Below the pieces are notes generated by a model. The model worked only from the letters and a program-made list of their open reading frames with translations, had not been told where the DNA came from and did no database searches. The translations under genes were made by a program, and so were the position numbers. From a virus, in the IMG/VR virus record IMGVR_UViG_3300040801_001947, positions 1-38,840 of that record: a stretch of 38,840 nucleotides of DNA. One strand, given 5' to 3'. Shown here one piece after another: positions 1-5,964 of the stretch. Numbering within the stretch: the first letter of the stretch is position 1; every line of letters begins with the position of its first letter.

Positions 1-173
1 CCTTGATCACTATTTGATTCTTCCCAAAGATCATAATTAAATTGTTGATATTCCCCATTACATTGATATTTATCAATAAAATTCTCAAATGATTTTTGAG
101 ACTTAAAACACACTTTTATTTCTACGTTACTATCCTCAATATTGGGATAGAACGATACAATTTGATATGGCAC
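1..173 (-). CDS. Hypothetical protein, partial (runs off the left edge)
   Basis: An open frame reads leftward from a GTG at 171-173 to the window edge without a stop, giving at least 57 residues that begin MPYQIVSFYPNIEDSNVEI. The start is supported by a near-perfect Shine-Dalgarno (AAGGAGG) five bases upstream. The protein is acidic and aromatic-rich (for example the YDLWEE stretch near residue 50), soluble in appearance, with no motif I recognise. It is the most downstream visible member of the minus-strand small-gene cluster, and its ribosome site overlaps the end of the preceding gene. The true C-terminus lies outside the window. Confidence 0.7.
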   Translation of the reverse strand, partial: MPYQIVSFYPNIEDSNVEIKVCFKSQKSFENFIDKYQCNGEYQQFNYDLWEESNSDQ

Positions 174-183
174 AGTTACCTCC

Positions 184-342
184 TTACAGAAATGCTAAGT
201 AACCAATAAATAGATAAATTACTATTGCCCCTCCGAAAAAATATAGAGGGGTTAGATCACTATCTTTAGATAAGCATTTTGCTAAAAAATATAACAAAAT
301 ACCTATAATAATATAAAACATGATATTAACTATTTTTTCCAT
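184..342 (-). CDS. Small two-helix membrane protein (52 aa)
   Basis: This frame starts at ATG 340-342, five bases after a strong GGAGG, and ends with TAA at 184-186. The 52-residue product has two hydrophobic segments, about residues 4-22 (NIMFYIIIGILLYFLA) and 33-52 (LYFFGGAIVIYLFIGYLAFL), separated by a short charged loop (KCLSKDSD). It is therefore probably an integral inner-membrane protein of two helices. Its stop codon overlaps the ribosome site of the next gene, so the two are translationally coupled. No family is recognised. Small membrane proteins are common in early regions of phages, but nothing here fixes a role. Confidence 0.72.
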   Translation of the reverse strand: MEKIVNIMFYIIIGILLYFLAKCLSKDSDLTPLYFFGGAIVIYLFIGYLAFL

Positions 343-361
343 TTTATCCTCCTAATTAAAT

Positions 362-535
362 TTATAGTATTTCATTGAGAATTGAAAATATAAGAAGATA
401 TGTAAATATAGCAACCCCTGTTCCTCCAATTATTTTTTCATTCCAATCAAACATTTTGCTTGTCATTATGTGATTAAGAGTAATTGCGCCCATAATCACA
501 AAAACAACCAATAACGATATAATCCAAATTGCCAT
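362..535 (-). CDS. Small two-helix membrane protein (57 aa)
   Basis: The frame opens at ATG 533-535 with AAAGGAGG at good spacing upstream and closes with TAA at 362-364. The product has an N-terminal hydrophobic helix (about residues 2-21, AIWIISLLVVFVIMGAITL), a short polar middle (HIMTSKMFDWNEK) and a second hydrophobic segment (about 36-53). Architecture and length match the neighbouring 52-residue gene, so the pair may be paralogous or may act together in the membrane, although sequence similarity between them is not obvious. The function is unknown. Confidence 0.72.
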   Translation of the reverse strand: MAIWIISLLVVFVIMGAITLNHIMTSKMFDWNEKIIGGTGVAIFTYLLIFSILNEIL

Positions 536-537
536 TG

Positions 538-723
538 TTACCTCCTTTTCTTTAAATCTCTACGGTATCTGGTGTAGCATTTCTTTGAGCAAAATTCTTT
601 ATTTGGCCCAATACCAGCGATCTTATTAAACTTCATTCTGCAATAAGGACAAGTCCATTACTTAAAATAATCCTTACTGTTTATTGGATCATTTTTATTG
701 TATAACCAGGGTGGGGGAAACAT
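538..723 (-). pseudogene. Small zinc-ribbon gene split by an in-frame TAA
   Basis: One reading frame runs from ATG 721-723 to TAA 538-540 but contains a TAA at 658-660. The first part encodes 21 residues (MFPPPWLYNKNDPINSKDYF and K). The second, in the same frame immediately after the stop, encodes 39 residues beginning WTCPYCRMKF and containing CSKKC, a four-cysteine zinc-binding pattern (C-x2-C ... C-x3-C) followed by a basic tail. The second part has no start codon before its first cysteine pair. The final codons overlap the Shine-Dalgarno of the next gene, as expected of an intact operon member. Either a nonsense mutation (or sequence error) broke the gene, or the stop is read through. 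The first ORF begins 7 bases after a palindrome at 731-745. Confidence 0.5.
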
Positions 724-730
724 TATTTTT

Positions 731-745
731 TTCCAACTGTTGGAA
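731..745. promoter_or_regulatory. TTCCAAC-T-GTTGGAA palindrome
   Basis: This is a perfect 15-base inverted repeat with 7-base arms and a central T. It lies between the 96-residue gene and the split zinc-ribbon gene, and its GGAA arm (minus-strand reading) ends 7 bases before ATG 723, the spacing of a ribosome site. It is one of seven copies in the window. Confidence 0.6.
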
Positions 746-747
746 TT

Positions 748-1038
748 TTATTCATTTATTTGTTTCCACCATTTTCCAGGTTCAAGCTGTCTGAAACCTT
801 GGACTTCACGATATTTATCTGAGTTGATGAATTCATTGAAACGCATTACATTTTCGAAATAGTAATCTCTATCACCAATAGTAATTTCAAAGAATTTTTG
901 ATGAGGGAATCTTGGATCATTGGCAATAACTAATTGGTGCCCATCAAATGTCAAATGTAAACATTCAATTCCATCATATTCAAGTCTCCCTTGAAATAAC
1001 ACCTTTTCATTTAAACATTCATTTGCAAAATTTCTCAT
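748..1038 (-). CDS. Hypothetical protein (96 aa)
   Basis: The start at 1038 is backed by AAAGGAG seven bases upstream; the preceding gene's stop overlaps that ribosome site, so translation is coupled. The 96-residue product is soluble, rich in aromatic and charged residues, with alternating hydrophobic strands in the first two thirds (KVLFQGRLEYDGIECLHLTF, then FFEITIGDRDYYFENV) that suggest a small beta-sheet fold, and a C-terminus ending PGKWWKQINE. No known family is recognised. Size, position and operon context fit an early accessory protein. Confidence 0.7.
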   Translation of the reverse strand: MRNFANECLNEKVLFQGRLEYDGIECLHLTFDGHQLVIANDPRFPHQKFFEITIGDRDYYFENVMRFNEFINSDKYREVQGFRQLEPGKWWKQINE

Positions 1039-1039
1039 A

Positions 1040-1276
1040 TTATGCTCCTTTCCATATTACTAATGTAGGATATAACTCATGCTCTTTATTACTAATAACA
1101 ATTCTTTCGATTTCAGAATCATTCTTGATAAGATCTACATACTTACCTAAGTCTTTCTTTTCAAAAGGATCCTCATTGTGAAATGCTTTCTTTATTACTC
1201 CACGTAAATGCTCTAAAGAACATGCAACACCAGTAGTCAAAAGATCTACTCCAAAGTAAATGCAATAAGCTATCAT
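1040..1276 (-). CDS. Hypothetical protein (78 aa)
   Basis: ATG 1276 follows GGAG by nine bases and directly abuts the TAA of the upstream gene (TAAATG). The 78-residue protein begins MIAYCIYFGVDLLTTGVACS and continues with a charged central part (KKAFHNEDPFEKKDLGKYVD) and a C-terminal beta-like segment (IERIVISNKEHELYPTLVIW). It is not recognised. The hydrophobic N-terminus could be the core of a small fold or a weak membrane anchor; I cannot tell which. Confidence 0.68.
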   Translation of the reverse strand: MIAYCIYFGVDLLTTGVACSLEHLRGVIKKAFHNEDPFEKKDLGKYVDLIKNDSEIERIVISNKEHELYPTLVIWKGA

Positions 1277-1471
1277 TTATCCGATCTCCAAAAGAATACT
1301 AAATACCTTATTTTTTATTGAGATCTTTACCTTTATAAATAGTATCTTCACACTAATCACAAACATATTGCTATATATTATGAAGAACCTGAATAATTTC
1401 CAAATTCTTATTCTTGTCATAATAGATGTAATAACAATATCTGCATAATCATTACCAAATTCAATATTCAT
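1277..1471 (-). CDS. Small hydrophobic/basic protein (64 aa)
   Basis: The start at 1471 has GGAAGGAG at good distance and overlaps the previous stop as ATGA. The 64 residues include an acidic N-terminus (MNIEFGNDYADIVI) and a long Ile/Phe/Lys-rich segment (about residues 22-48) that could span or lie on a membrane, with several interspersed lysines and arginines. There is no recognisable domain. It sits in a run of four genes with overlapping or abutting ends (1725 to 748), which argues that it is translated. Confidence 0.6.
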   Translation of the reverse strand: MNIEFGNDYADIVITSIMTRIRIWKLFRFFIIYSNMFVISVKILFIKVKISIKNKVFSILLEIG

Positions 1472-1725
1472 TCTTTTCTCCTTCCATTATTAATAATCCA
1501 TTCAATATTGGGATCTTCTATATAAGCAAAGAATACATAATCATAATTATGTAATCCCTTATCCATCTTCCACCTAATACCTTCTATGATCAATTTACAT
1601 AAATCAAAATTCTTAGCATTTTCTTTCCTATGCATATAGGTAAGTAACCTAAGAATTCTTTTTTCCCTTTCTTTGCTATAAGGGAATAAATACATTATCT
1701 TTATATATAACCAAAGTATTCTCAT
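1468..1725 (-). CDS. Hypothetical basic protein (85 aa)
   Basis: First gene of the lower minus-strand cluster. ATG 1725 is preceded by GAAAGGAG six bases away. The 85-residue product is basic and helix-prone in its first half (KEREKRILRLLTYMHRKENA) and ends in a short Trp/aromatic segment (DYVFFAYIEDPNIEWIINNG). No family is recognised. It lies just downstream of the tandem operator-like repeats at 1827-1875 and an AT-rich stretch, so it is the first gene under whatever promoter lies there. Confidence 0.68.
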   Translation of the reverse strand: MRILWLYIKIMYLFPYSKEREKRILRLLTYMHRKENAKNFDLCKLIIEGIRWKMDKGLHNYDYVFFAYIEDPNIEWIINNGRRKE

Positions 1726-1826
1726 TAATCTCCTTTCATGTGTTCTTGAGAAATATCCCCTATATATATATAGTAATAGAAATAAGAATAGGTTTCATCG
1801 TGTATTCTGTTCGGGGGGTTATACAA

Positions 1827-1875
1827 ACTGAAACTCATTTTCAATAAGAAATGCAACTGAAAATCGTTTTCAATA
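1827..1875. promoter_or_regulatory. Tandem operator-like repeats
   Basis: Two 20-base direct repeats, ACTGAAACTCATTTTCAATA (1827-1846) and ACTGAAAATCGTTTTCAATA (1856-1875), are identical at 18 positions and spaced 29 bases apart, close to three helical turns. Each contains an inverted repeat of the form TGAAA...TTTCA. They lie upstream of the 1468-1725 gene cluster and overlap the stop codon of the gene before it. On the minus strand each supplies a TTGAAA, and 1829-1846 is followed after 15 bases by TATAAC, a possible weak promoter. Binding sites for a dimeric repressor are the likely reading. Confidence 0.5.
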
Positions 1876-2274
1876 GGGATCTTCGAGATCAGCACGCATC
1901 ATAATATCATCTATACTATCGTCCATGTCTTTACTCTCAAGGGTATCGATAATATCTGTGATTGTAGTGTTGTGCTTGGCTATCTCATGTAAGAGATGGA
2001 TCTTGAAATCGTTTGAGAATACGTCATTGGACTCAAATTGAGTTGAACTATCTTTGGTTATCCATTGAGCATCATAGGTATAAATGACTGATTTGTTTAG
2101 TTCAATGGTTGCAATGACACGATCCGCTTGCTCACTGAGAAATGGCGAACTAACGAGTCTGGAATGGTTTTCGTTGAGATCACTCCAACACCCTTCAATA
2201 GTCTTATTAGGGAAAGCATAATGATTAGTCTCTTTCCCCTTCTTATATTGTTTTACGACAAGTTTGTATTTCAT
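1870..2274 (-). CDS. Hypothetical protein (134 aa)
   Basis: I place the start at ATG 2274, which has AGAAAGGA at proper spacing, rather than at an in-frame ATG 36 codons upstream (2382), which has no ribosome site and whose codons cross a hairpin-rich leader. The 134-residue product begins MKYKLVVKQYKKGKETNHYA, has a beta-like middle (RVIATIELNKSVIYTYDAQW) and an acidic helical tail rich in Asp (DTLESKDMDDSIDDIMM). The tail resembles the DNA-mimic or interaction tails of some early phage proteins, but that is only compositional. No family is recognised. Confidence 0.65.
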   Translation of the reverse strand: MKYKLVVKQYKKGKETNHYAFPNKTIEGCWSDLNENHSRLVSSPFLSEQADRVIATIELNKSVIYTYDAQWITKDSSTQFESNDVFSNDFKIHLLHEIAKHNTTITDIIDTLESKDMDDSIDDIMMRADLEDPY

Positions 2275-2288
2275 GGTATATTCCTTTC

Positions 2289-2308
2289 TATTTCCAACGT
2301 TGGAAATA
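2289..2308. promoter_or_regulatory. 20-base palindrome TATTTCCAACGTTGGAAATA
   Basis: This is a perfect 20-base inverted repeat whose core TTCCAAC/GTTGGAA is shared with six other sites. It ends 14 bases before ATG 2274 (minus strand); here a separate AGAAAGGA sits between the palindrome and the start. Confidence 0.6.
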
Positions 2309-2440
2309 TCTAACAGGTTTGTAAAATATTCCCAAGGATCAACCTTGGGCTTCGCCCATAACCAGCTTACAAAGTCAACCATAGGCTGGATAGCCTACGT
2401 TCCCACCTTGGTTTACAGATCCCCCATAGGTTACAAGTAG

Positions 2441-2464
2441 TGGGGTACCCCGAAGGGTACCCCA
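2441..2464 (-). terminator. UUCG hairpin after the 302-aa gene (no U-tract)
   Basis: TGGGGTACCC and GGGTACCCCA form a perfect 10-base-pair stem; on the minus-strand transcript the loop is UUCG closed by C-G, the very stable tetraloop. It starts 17 bases after the stop of the 302-residue gene. No run of U follows (CTACTTG), so it may be an RNA-stabilising 3' end or processing structure rather than a classical intrinsic terminator. Confidence 0.45.
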
Positions 2465-2481
2465 ATTTCGTTTGGTACTAA

Positions 2482-3390
2482 CTATGCGTTAACTTTCTCC
2501 TGAACCAGGTAACTGATTGCATAATCGTTGTTCTGGATTTCAGCGAAGATGGATGCGTCAGATCCATCCCATTCGAATGTGCGAACACGGTTGTTGGATT
2601 CTTGTGAGAACCACACAAACACAACACAAGGATTTGGAAGTTCAGAAACGAGAACAGGTTGTTCCTGCCCCTTCACCAACACTTTCAATTCACTTGCAAC
2701 AACAACTTCACCAGTTTCTTTCTGGCGTTTCACACCATTGTAGATGTTCTGATTTGCGTAAAACTTCTGCAAACTCTGAGCATGAGCTTCACGACAACCA
2801 TTTTTGCCAAGCAATGCGTTCTGACGAATAACCTCGATCCAAGGTGTGCACCATTCACCAGCAACGTTTTGTTTGGATTTCTGAAGATAACCAGGAACAA
2901 AAATGCGGAAGTTTGTGGTTTTCACCAGCAACATATCAAGGTATGTGTGTTTGAGAACAGCTTCTTGCACAGGAGCACCAAGATTTTCGTAAATCCGATG
3001 ACCCATGTGATTGATGAAACCAATCTCATTCCATCCCTCTTTCGGTTGCAATGATGCAAATTGTGGGTTGCGGTTCCATGCAGCAACATAACCTGCTTTG
3101 CCACGCACTCCATCACTTTCTTCATCACGCATGTGTACACCAGGCTCGCAAACGAAGAACTGCTCGAGCAATTCCATTGTGGCAGAGATGCACTCACGTG
3201 CACATAAGGCATTGTACTTGTTGCGTTCATCACTGTTTTTGGGATCATATCCACCAATGACGGTCATTGGAGCATTTTTGTCAACAACAGTAACAACTTC
3301 CTTGGGAATTCCGAACTCATTCTCGATGAAATTGATGCCTGATTTGGCTTCTTCGATTGATTTGATTGTGTGAACTTTAATTGTAGTCAT
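2482..3390 (-). CDS. Hypothetical protein (302 aa), largest early gene
   Basis: ATG 3390 follows AAAGGA at good distance. The 302-residue protein starts MTTIKVHTIKSIEEAKSGIN and has no signal peptide or membrane segment. It is rich in Asn, Gln, Trp and Cys, with a central region around residues 90-150 (VRGKAGYVAAWNRNPQFASL) and a C-terminus of mixed strands ending LVQEKVNA. I do not recognise a domain. Its codons use more G and C than the AT-rich small genes around it, which may indicate high expression or a separate origin. It is flanked by a 95-base spacer upstream and a UUCG hairpin downstream, so it is probably an independent transcription unit with an abundant product. Confidence 0.75.
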   Translation of the reverse strand: MTTIKVHTIKSIEEAKSGINFIENEFGIPKEVVTVVDKNAPMTVIGGYDPKNSDERNKYNALCARECISATMELLEQFFVCEPGVHMRDEESDGVRGKAGYVAAWNRNPQFASLQPKEGWNEIGFINHMGHRIYENLGAPVQEAVLKHTYLDMLLVKTTNFRIFVPGYLQKSKQNVAGEWCTPWIEVIRQNALLGKNGCREAHAQSLQKFYANQNIYNGVKRQKETGEVVVASELKVLVKGQEQPVLVSELPNPCVVFVWFSQESNNRVRTFEWDGSDASIFAEIQNNDYAISYLVQEKVNA

Positions 3391-3486
3391 GATATTTGTC
3401 CTTTCGATATAATAAATAGTTGATTTGTTGATACTTTCCCATTTTGGGCCTTACCAATAGTAGTAATTAGCAAATTAATCACCTCC

Positions 3487-3993
3487 TTACTCTGCTTTTC
3501 GTGCTGCTAAGTACTGATCCCACAATGCATTATTGCGATCACGCAACTTCAATGCTTCTTTGTACTTTTTCTCAAGCTTTTTGTTGGCTTCTACAAACTC
3601 TGAAACCGCTTTTTCTTTGAGATTTTTCATCTCATCAACCAATGAGCTTTTAACATCTTGATTTGGATCCATGATATTCTTTGGTTTCAAGATATTTTTG
3701 AATTCAGTGAGTTGTTTCTGTTGTTCTCGATACCAGATATCGTACTGCTCAGAAATAGCAGCGATTTTATCGAGGTTGAATTCATAATCGGCCTTGGCCT
3801 GCATGGCTTTTGCGTATTTATCAGCTTCTTTCGAAGTCAATTCGCCATATTGAAGGACTTTTTGTTCGGTTTCTTTTGCGATTTCCTTGAAATAGCTTTC
3901 CGCATTAAAGCCTTTTGCCGATACTTTCTCTGTCATTGAGACTTTATTGGCATAAACAAAATTTCCAGACTTAGTTTCTATTGTTTTCGACAT
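3487..3993 (-). CDS. Coiled-coil protein (168 aa)
   Basis: ATG 3993 lies after AAAAAGGAG. The product is strongly helical and Lys/Glu-rich: after about 30 residues (MSKTIETKSGNFVYANKVSM) it runs as long amphipathic helices (for example KEIAKETEQKVLQYGELTSK and KLEKKYKEALKLRDRNNALW) to its end at AARKAE. A dimeric coiled coil is likely. No family is recognised. Codon use resembles the 302-residue neighbour (GCT, GAA, AAG rich), and the two may be co-expressed. A scaffold or DNA-associated role is possible, but nothing in the sequence decides. Confidence 0.72.
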   Translation of the reverse strand: MSKTIETKSGNFVYANKVSMTEKVSAKGFNAESYFKEIAKETEQKVLQYGELTSKEADKYAKAMQAKADYEFNLDKIAAISEQYDIWYREQQKQLTEFKNILKPKNIMDPNQDVKSSLVDEMKNLKEKAVSEFVEANKKLEKKYKEALKLRDRNNALWDQYLAARKAE

Positions 3994-4030
3994 GATTTGC
4001 TCCTTTTTCTAAAAAAACGTTTCTAAAAAA

Positions 4031-4044
4031 TCAACCATAGGCTG
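4031..4044 (-). repeat. 14-base leader element (also at 2375-2388)
   Basis: TCAACCATAGGCTG occurs identically at 4031-4044 and 2375-2388. In each place it lies in the leader of a minus-strand gene; on the transcript it contains AUGGUUGA. The copy here can pair AATCA with TGATT across it and is followed by six U residues, giving a weak terminator-like shape. Confidence 0.4.
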
Positions 4045-4045
4045 A

Positions 4046-4264
4046 TTAGTCATTCTCATCGAAATGAGAGGGTTTTGACTTGCTCGATAGAATCGGCTTG
4101 TACTGTTGTTCTTTAATGAATTTCTTATGTTTAGTACGCTTACCTTCTCTATCTTGCTTGTTGCGGTTGCGAAACAGCTTTGCTTCAATATCATCTAACA
4201 CATTGTCATTGCATACATCAATGTCGTTAAATGTATTGATTATCAAACGCATTTGCTTTTTCAT
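4046..4264 (-). CDS. Small basic protein (72 aa)
   Basis: ATG 4264 has AGAAAGGAG seven bases upstream. The 72 residues begin MKKQMRLIINTFNDIDVCND and are very rich in Lys, Arg and Asn in the second half (RNRNKQDREGKRTKHKKFIK). This suggests nucleic-acid binding or a disordered tail, but no motif is recognised. A weak stem (TCTCAT/ATGAGA with a UUCG-type loop on the transcript) lies in its last codons. Just beyond the stop is a 14-base element also found at 2375-2388. Confidence 0.6.
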   Translation of the reverse strand: MKKQMRLIINTFNDIDVCNDNVLDDIEAKLFRNRNKQDREGKRTKHKKFIKEQQYKPILSSKSKPSHFDEND

Positions 4265-4332
4265 TATTAATCTCCTTTCTAATAAGAGTCCAATACAATA
4301 TCCATATAGGAATAACCAATACAGGCAAGTGC

Positions 4333-4365
4333 CTTGCTACTACTATCCCCCTTTGTAGTAGCAAG
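4333..4365 (-). terminator. 11-base-pair hairpin after the 223-aa gene (no U-tract)
   Basis: CTTGCTACTAC and GTAGTAGCAAG form a perfect 11-base-pair stem around an 11-base loop. It begins 9 bases after the stop of the 4374-5045 gene and lies upstream of the 72-residue gene. No U-run follows on the minus-strand transcript, so it may be a 3'-end stabiliser, a processing site or a partial terminator. Confidence 0.45.
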
Positions 4366-4373
4366 TAAGCTGA

Positions 4374-5045
4374 CTATTTGGTTGTATGCAATATGGCTTT
4401 GCAATATAGCTTTGTTACTGTGATGCCATCCAGTATGTTCCACAATGATTCTTCCCCTTCATCATCAGGAAACATTGGTACTTTGGATAAAGCTCTTTTG
4501 GTTTCTAGCAAAGCGTCTTTTTCCTTTTGAAGATAATGCAAACGATGCGTATACATACGCAATTTATCTTTTGTTTCCTCTGCCCATGAGTTAACTAATT
4601 TGATATCCTCATTAATATCGTCATAGGTATAGAACAATGCATCTTCTAGGTTGTATATATGAGGAAGATGTGGTTTACGTACTTCTTCCCATATATCAGC
4701 GAGATCTTGACACCAAGGATTTCCATTAACACATTTGGATTCTTCATTGACTTCATGGTATTTGCGTACTCGTCCTTCCGCATACCATTCATCATGTTCC
4801 ATATAATGGCGATCATCCTTGCCAGGGATCCAATCTTTACCAAGACGCTTCTTGTGCCAATCAGTAGTAAATTTCTTGGATCGTTTCTGCTTGCGATTGA
4901 CATGTTCTTCATATACAGAAGGAACATAAGCTTCTTGTTCTACAGAAAGATCGATATCATCTTCCTTAGTTTCAGGAACAGGATATAGCAACATATCTAC
5001 TAATGCCCATTGTGGGAGCACCAGCATTGTTTGTGCGTTCATCAC
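4374..5045 (-). CDS. Hypothetical protein (223 aa)
   Basis: Two adjacent ATGs begin at 5045 and 5042, with GGAG 8-11 bases upstream; either could be used. The 223-residue protein opens MMNAQTMLVLPQWALVDMLL, then has an acidic stretch (ETKEDDIDLSVEQEAYV), a basic Trp/His-containing part (HVNRKQKRSKKFTTDWHKKR), two cysteines spaced CVNGNPWC near residue 109, and a C-terminal helical region (KLRMYTHRLHYLQKEKDALL). It is not recognised. The two cysteines alone are too few for a zinc site. It forms a unit with the 68-residue membrane protein upstream, 12 bases away. Confidence 0.7.
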   Translation of the reverse strand: MMNAQTMLVLPQWALVDMLLYPVPETKEDDIDLSVEQEAYVPSVYEEHVNRKQKRSKKFTTDWHKKRLGKDWIPGKDDRHYMEHDEWYAEGRVRKYHEVNEESKCVNGNPWCQDLADIWEEVRKPHLPHIYNLEDALFYTYDDINEDIKLVNSWAEETKDKLRMYTHRLHYLQKEKDALLETKRALSKVPMFPDDEGEESLWNILDGITVTKLYCKAILHTTK

Positions 5046-5057
5046 AATACTCCGTAA

Positions 5058-5264
5058 TTAGAATAAAATCACGTACATTGTTACCAATGCACATGCTAGT
5101 AAGAACAGCACCATAGCTACATAAGCAGTAGCTTCAATGATGCGTAGTACAAAATTGACGATCCTTGCTACCCATAGGGGCAATAACCGTCTTTCGGGTA
5201 AGCTACGCCAACCATATTGCGTTGATATAGCCTTACCCTTTGGGTTTGTTATTACTTTATCCAT
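5058..5264 (-). CDS. Small single-pass membrane protein (68 aa)
   Basis: The start at 5264 follows AAAGGAG by seven bases. The first 33 residues are polar and basic (MDKVITNPKGKAISTQYGWR ... ERRLLPLW), and the rest is a hydrophobic segment or hairpin of about 30 residues (EATAYVAMVLFLLACALVTM) to the C-terminus. By the positive-inside rule the N-terminus should lie in the cytoplasm. It could be an envelope-acting early protein; a holin is conceivable by size alone, but a position in the early cluster and the absence of an endolysin nearby argue against it. Confidence 0.65.
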   Translation of the reverse strand: MDKVITNPKGKAISTQYGWRSLPERRLLPLWVARIVNFVLRIIEATAYVAMVLFLLACALVTMYVILF

Positions 5265-5318
5265 TGTGTATCTCCTTTCTTTAGTAGTCAGTTTGATCCC
5301 TTATCTGCTTGGGCCTTG

Positions 5319-5368
5319 CATGTGTACTACCTGAGTAATACACATGAAAGACCCCTACAATGTAGGGG
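5319..5368 (-). terminator. Two adjacent hairpins between early genes
   Basis: The first hairpin pairs CATGTGTA (5319-5326) with TACACATG (5339-5346), continued after one mismatch by TAC/GTA around loop CTGA. The second pairs CCCCTAC with GTAGGGG (5352-5368). Both lie between the 114-residue gene and the 68-residue membrane gene. Neither is followed by a long U-run, although UCUUUC follows the second one on the minus-strand transcript. They may attenuate read-through. Confidence 0.45.
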
Positions 5369-5380
5369 CAATATAAGTTA

Positions 5381-5725
5381 TTAACCATTAAGAATGTGAT
5401 ACGCAATCTTATATTCAGATTGCATAGTCACAACAATGATCATAGCTTCTTTGACCAACTCCGTAACTTTTGCGTAATTCTCAATCGCATAGTTAGGATA
5501 ATCAGGATCGAGTTCATCGATAATTCTTTGAAACTTCTGATCATGAAACAATTCATGAATGCCAGTTGCAGCAGGCAATGAAACAATATAATTTCTTCCC
5601 AATAATGAGAAGTCTTCTACACTAATTTCATTAACATCCGCAGAAGAAAATGCATGATACATTTCCTTATTCCTTGCTACGTTCTCGTCCACAATACACC
5701 TCCAACGCTCTTGCGAATGAGCCAT
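5381..5725 (-). CDS. Hypothetical protein (114 aa), first gene of the left arm
   Basis: ATG 5725 follows AAGG closely, and a hairpin (GGGG..ACTTC/GAAGT..CCCC, 5736-5760) sits just upstream on the leader. The 114-residue product is acidic and helical, beginning MAHSQERWRCIVDENVARNK, with a central segment containing NYIVSLPAATGIHELFHDQK and a C-terminal helix (VTELVKEAMIIVVTMQSEYK). The HELFHD stretch is not a zinc-peptidase HExxH, since the second His is one residue off. The function is unknown. As the promoter-proximal gene of the leftward cluster it is probably expressed early. Confidence 0.68.
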   Translation of the reverse strand: MAHSQERWRCIVDENVARNKEMYHAFSSADVNEISVEDFSLLGRNYIVSLPAATGIHELFHDQKFQRIIDELDPDYPNYAIENYAKVTELVKEAMIIVVTMQSEYKIAYHILNG

Positions 5726-5876
5726 ACGCCTTTATGGGGAAACTTCTTACGAAGTACCCCTGTTCACTTTCTCATTTCCCCCTTACCTATATACTCTCTC
5801 CCCCTTGCAAATGGGAAAAGATAACCAGAACATATTTTCGTTGTAGGGTATATGAAGATAGGGGAAGTTGTAGTAA

Positions 5877-5905
5877 TTGATAATATAGATATGTATCTAT
5901 ATAAT
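5877..5905 (+). promoter_or_regulatory. Sigma70-like promoter with embedded operator
   Basis: TTGATA (5877-5882) and TATAAT (5900-5905) are separated by 17 bases, five and six matches to consensus. The spacer holds a 20-base inverted repeat, ATATAGATA-TG-TATCTATAT (5883-5902), that overlaps the first bases of the -10 box. A dimeric regulator bound there would block polymerase. Transcription would start near 5912 and read into the small genes and terminase. Confidence 0.68.
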
Positions 5906-5964
5906 GGATAGGAGATTACTCAAGTTGCAGATTTTGCAACAAAGTCCCTAGTGATACTAAGGAA

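Larger units (their letters stand above)
2275..2464 (-). promoter_or_regulatory. Structured leader with nested hairpins
   Basis: The 190 bases before the 134-residue gene contain, in transcript order, a 10-base-pair hairpin closed by a UUCG tetraloop (2464-2441), a TAGGCT/AGCCTA hairpin (2397-2382), GGGC/GCCC (2357-2347), CCCAAGG/CCTTGGG (2349-2331) and the 20-base palindrome (2308-2289). The third and fourth share bases 2347-2349 and so exclude each other. No gene other than an unsupported N-terminal extension lies here. Dense alternative stems suggest a regulatory RNA leader or processing sites. Confidence 0.4.

Noticed and set aside
658-660. TAA recoded as a sense codon throughout the genome
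   Set aside because: Terminase, portal, tape measure and many others end cleanly at TAA with the next gene starting at once, so TAA is a normal stop.
1827-1875. Repeat pair as a CRISPR array
   Set aside because: There are only two units, the spacing is 9 bases, and no cas genes are present; operator repeats fit better.
2275-2382. N-terminal extension of the 134-aa gene to ATG 2382
   Set aside because: No ribosome site precedes 2382, while AGAAAGGA is well placed before 2274; the extension runs through hairpins and a palindrome.
4009-4194. 61-aa frame overlapping the 72-aa gene on the minus strand
   Set aside because: It lies in another frame of the better-supported 72-aa gene and has no ribosome site.
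5058-5264. Holin
   Set aside because: Size and membrane segment are compatible, but there is no endolysin nearby and the gene is in the leftward early cluster.
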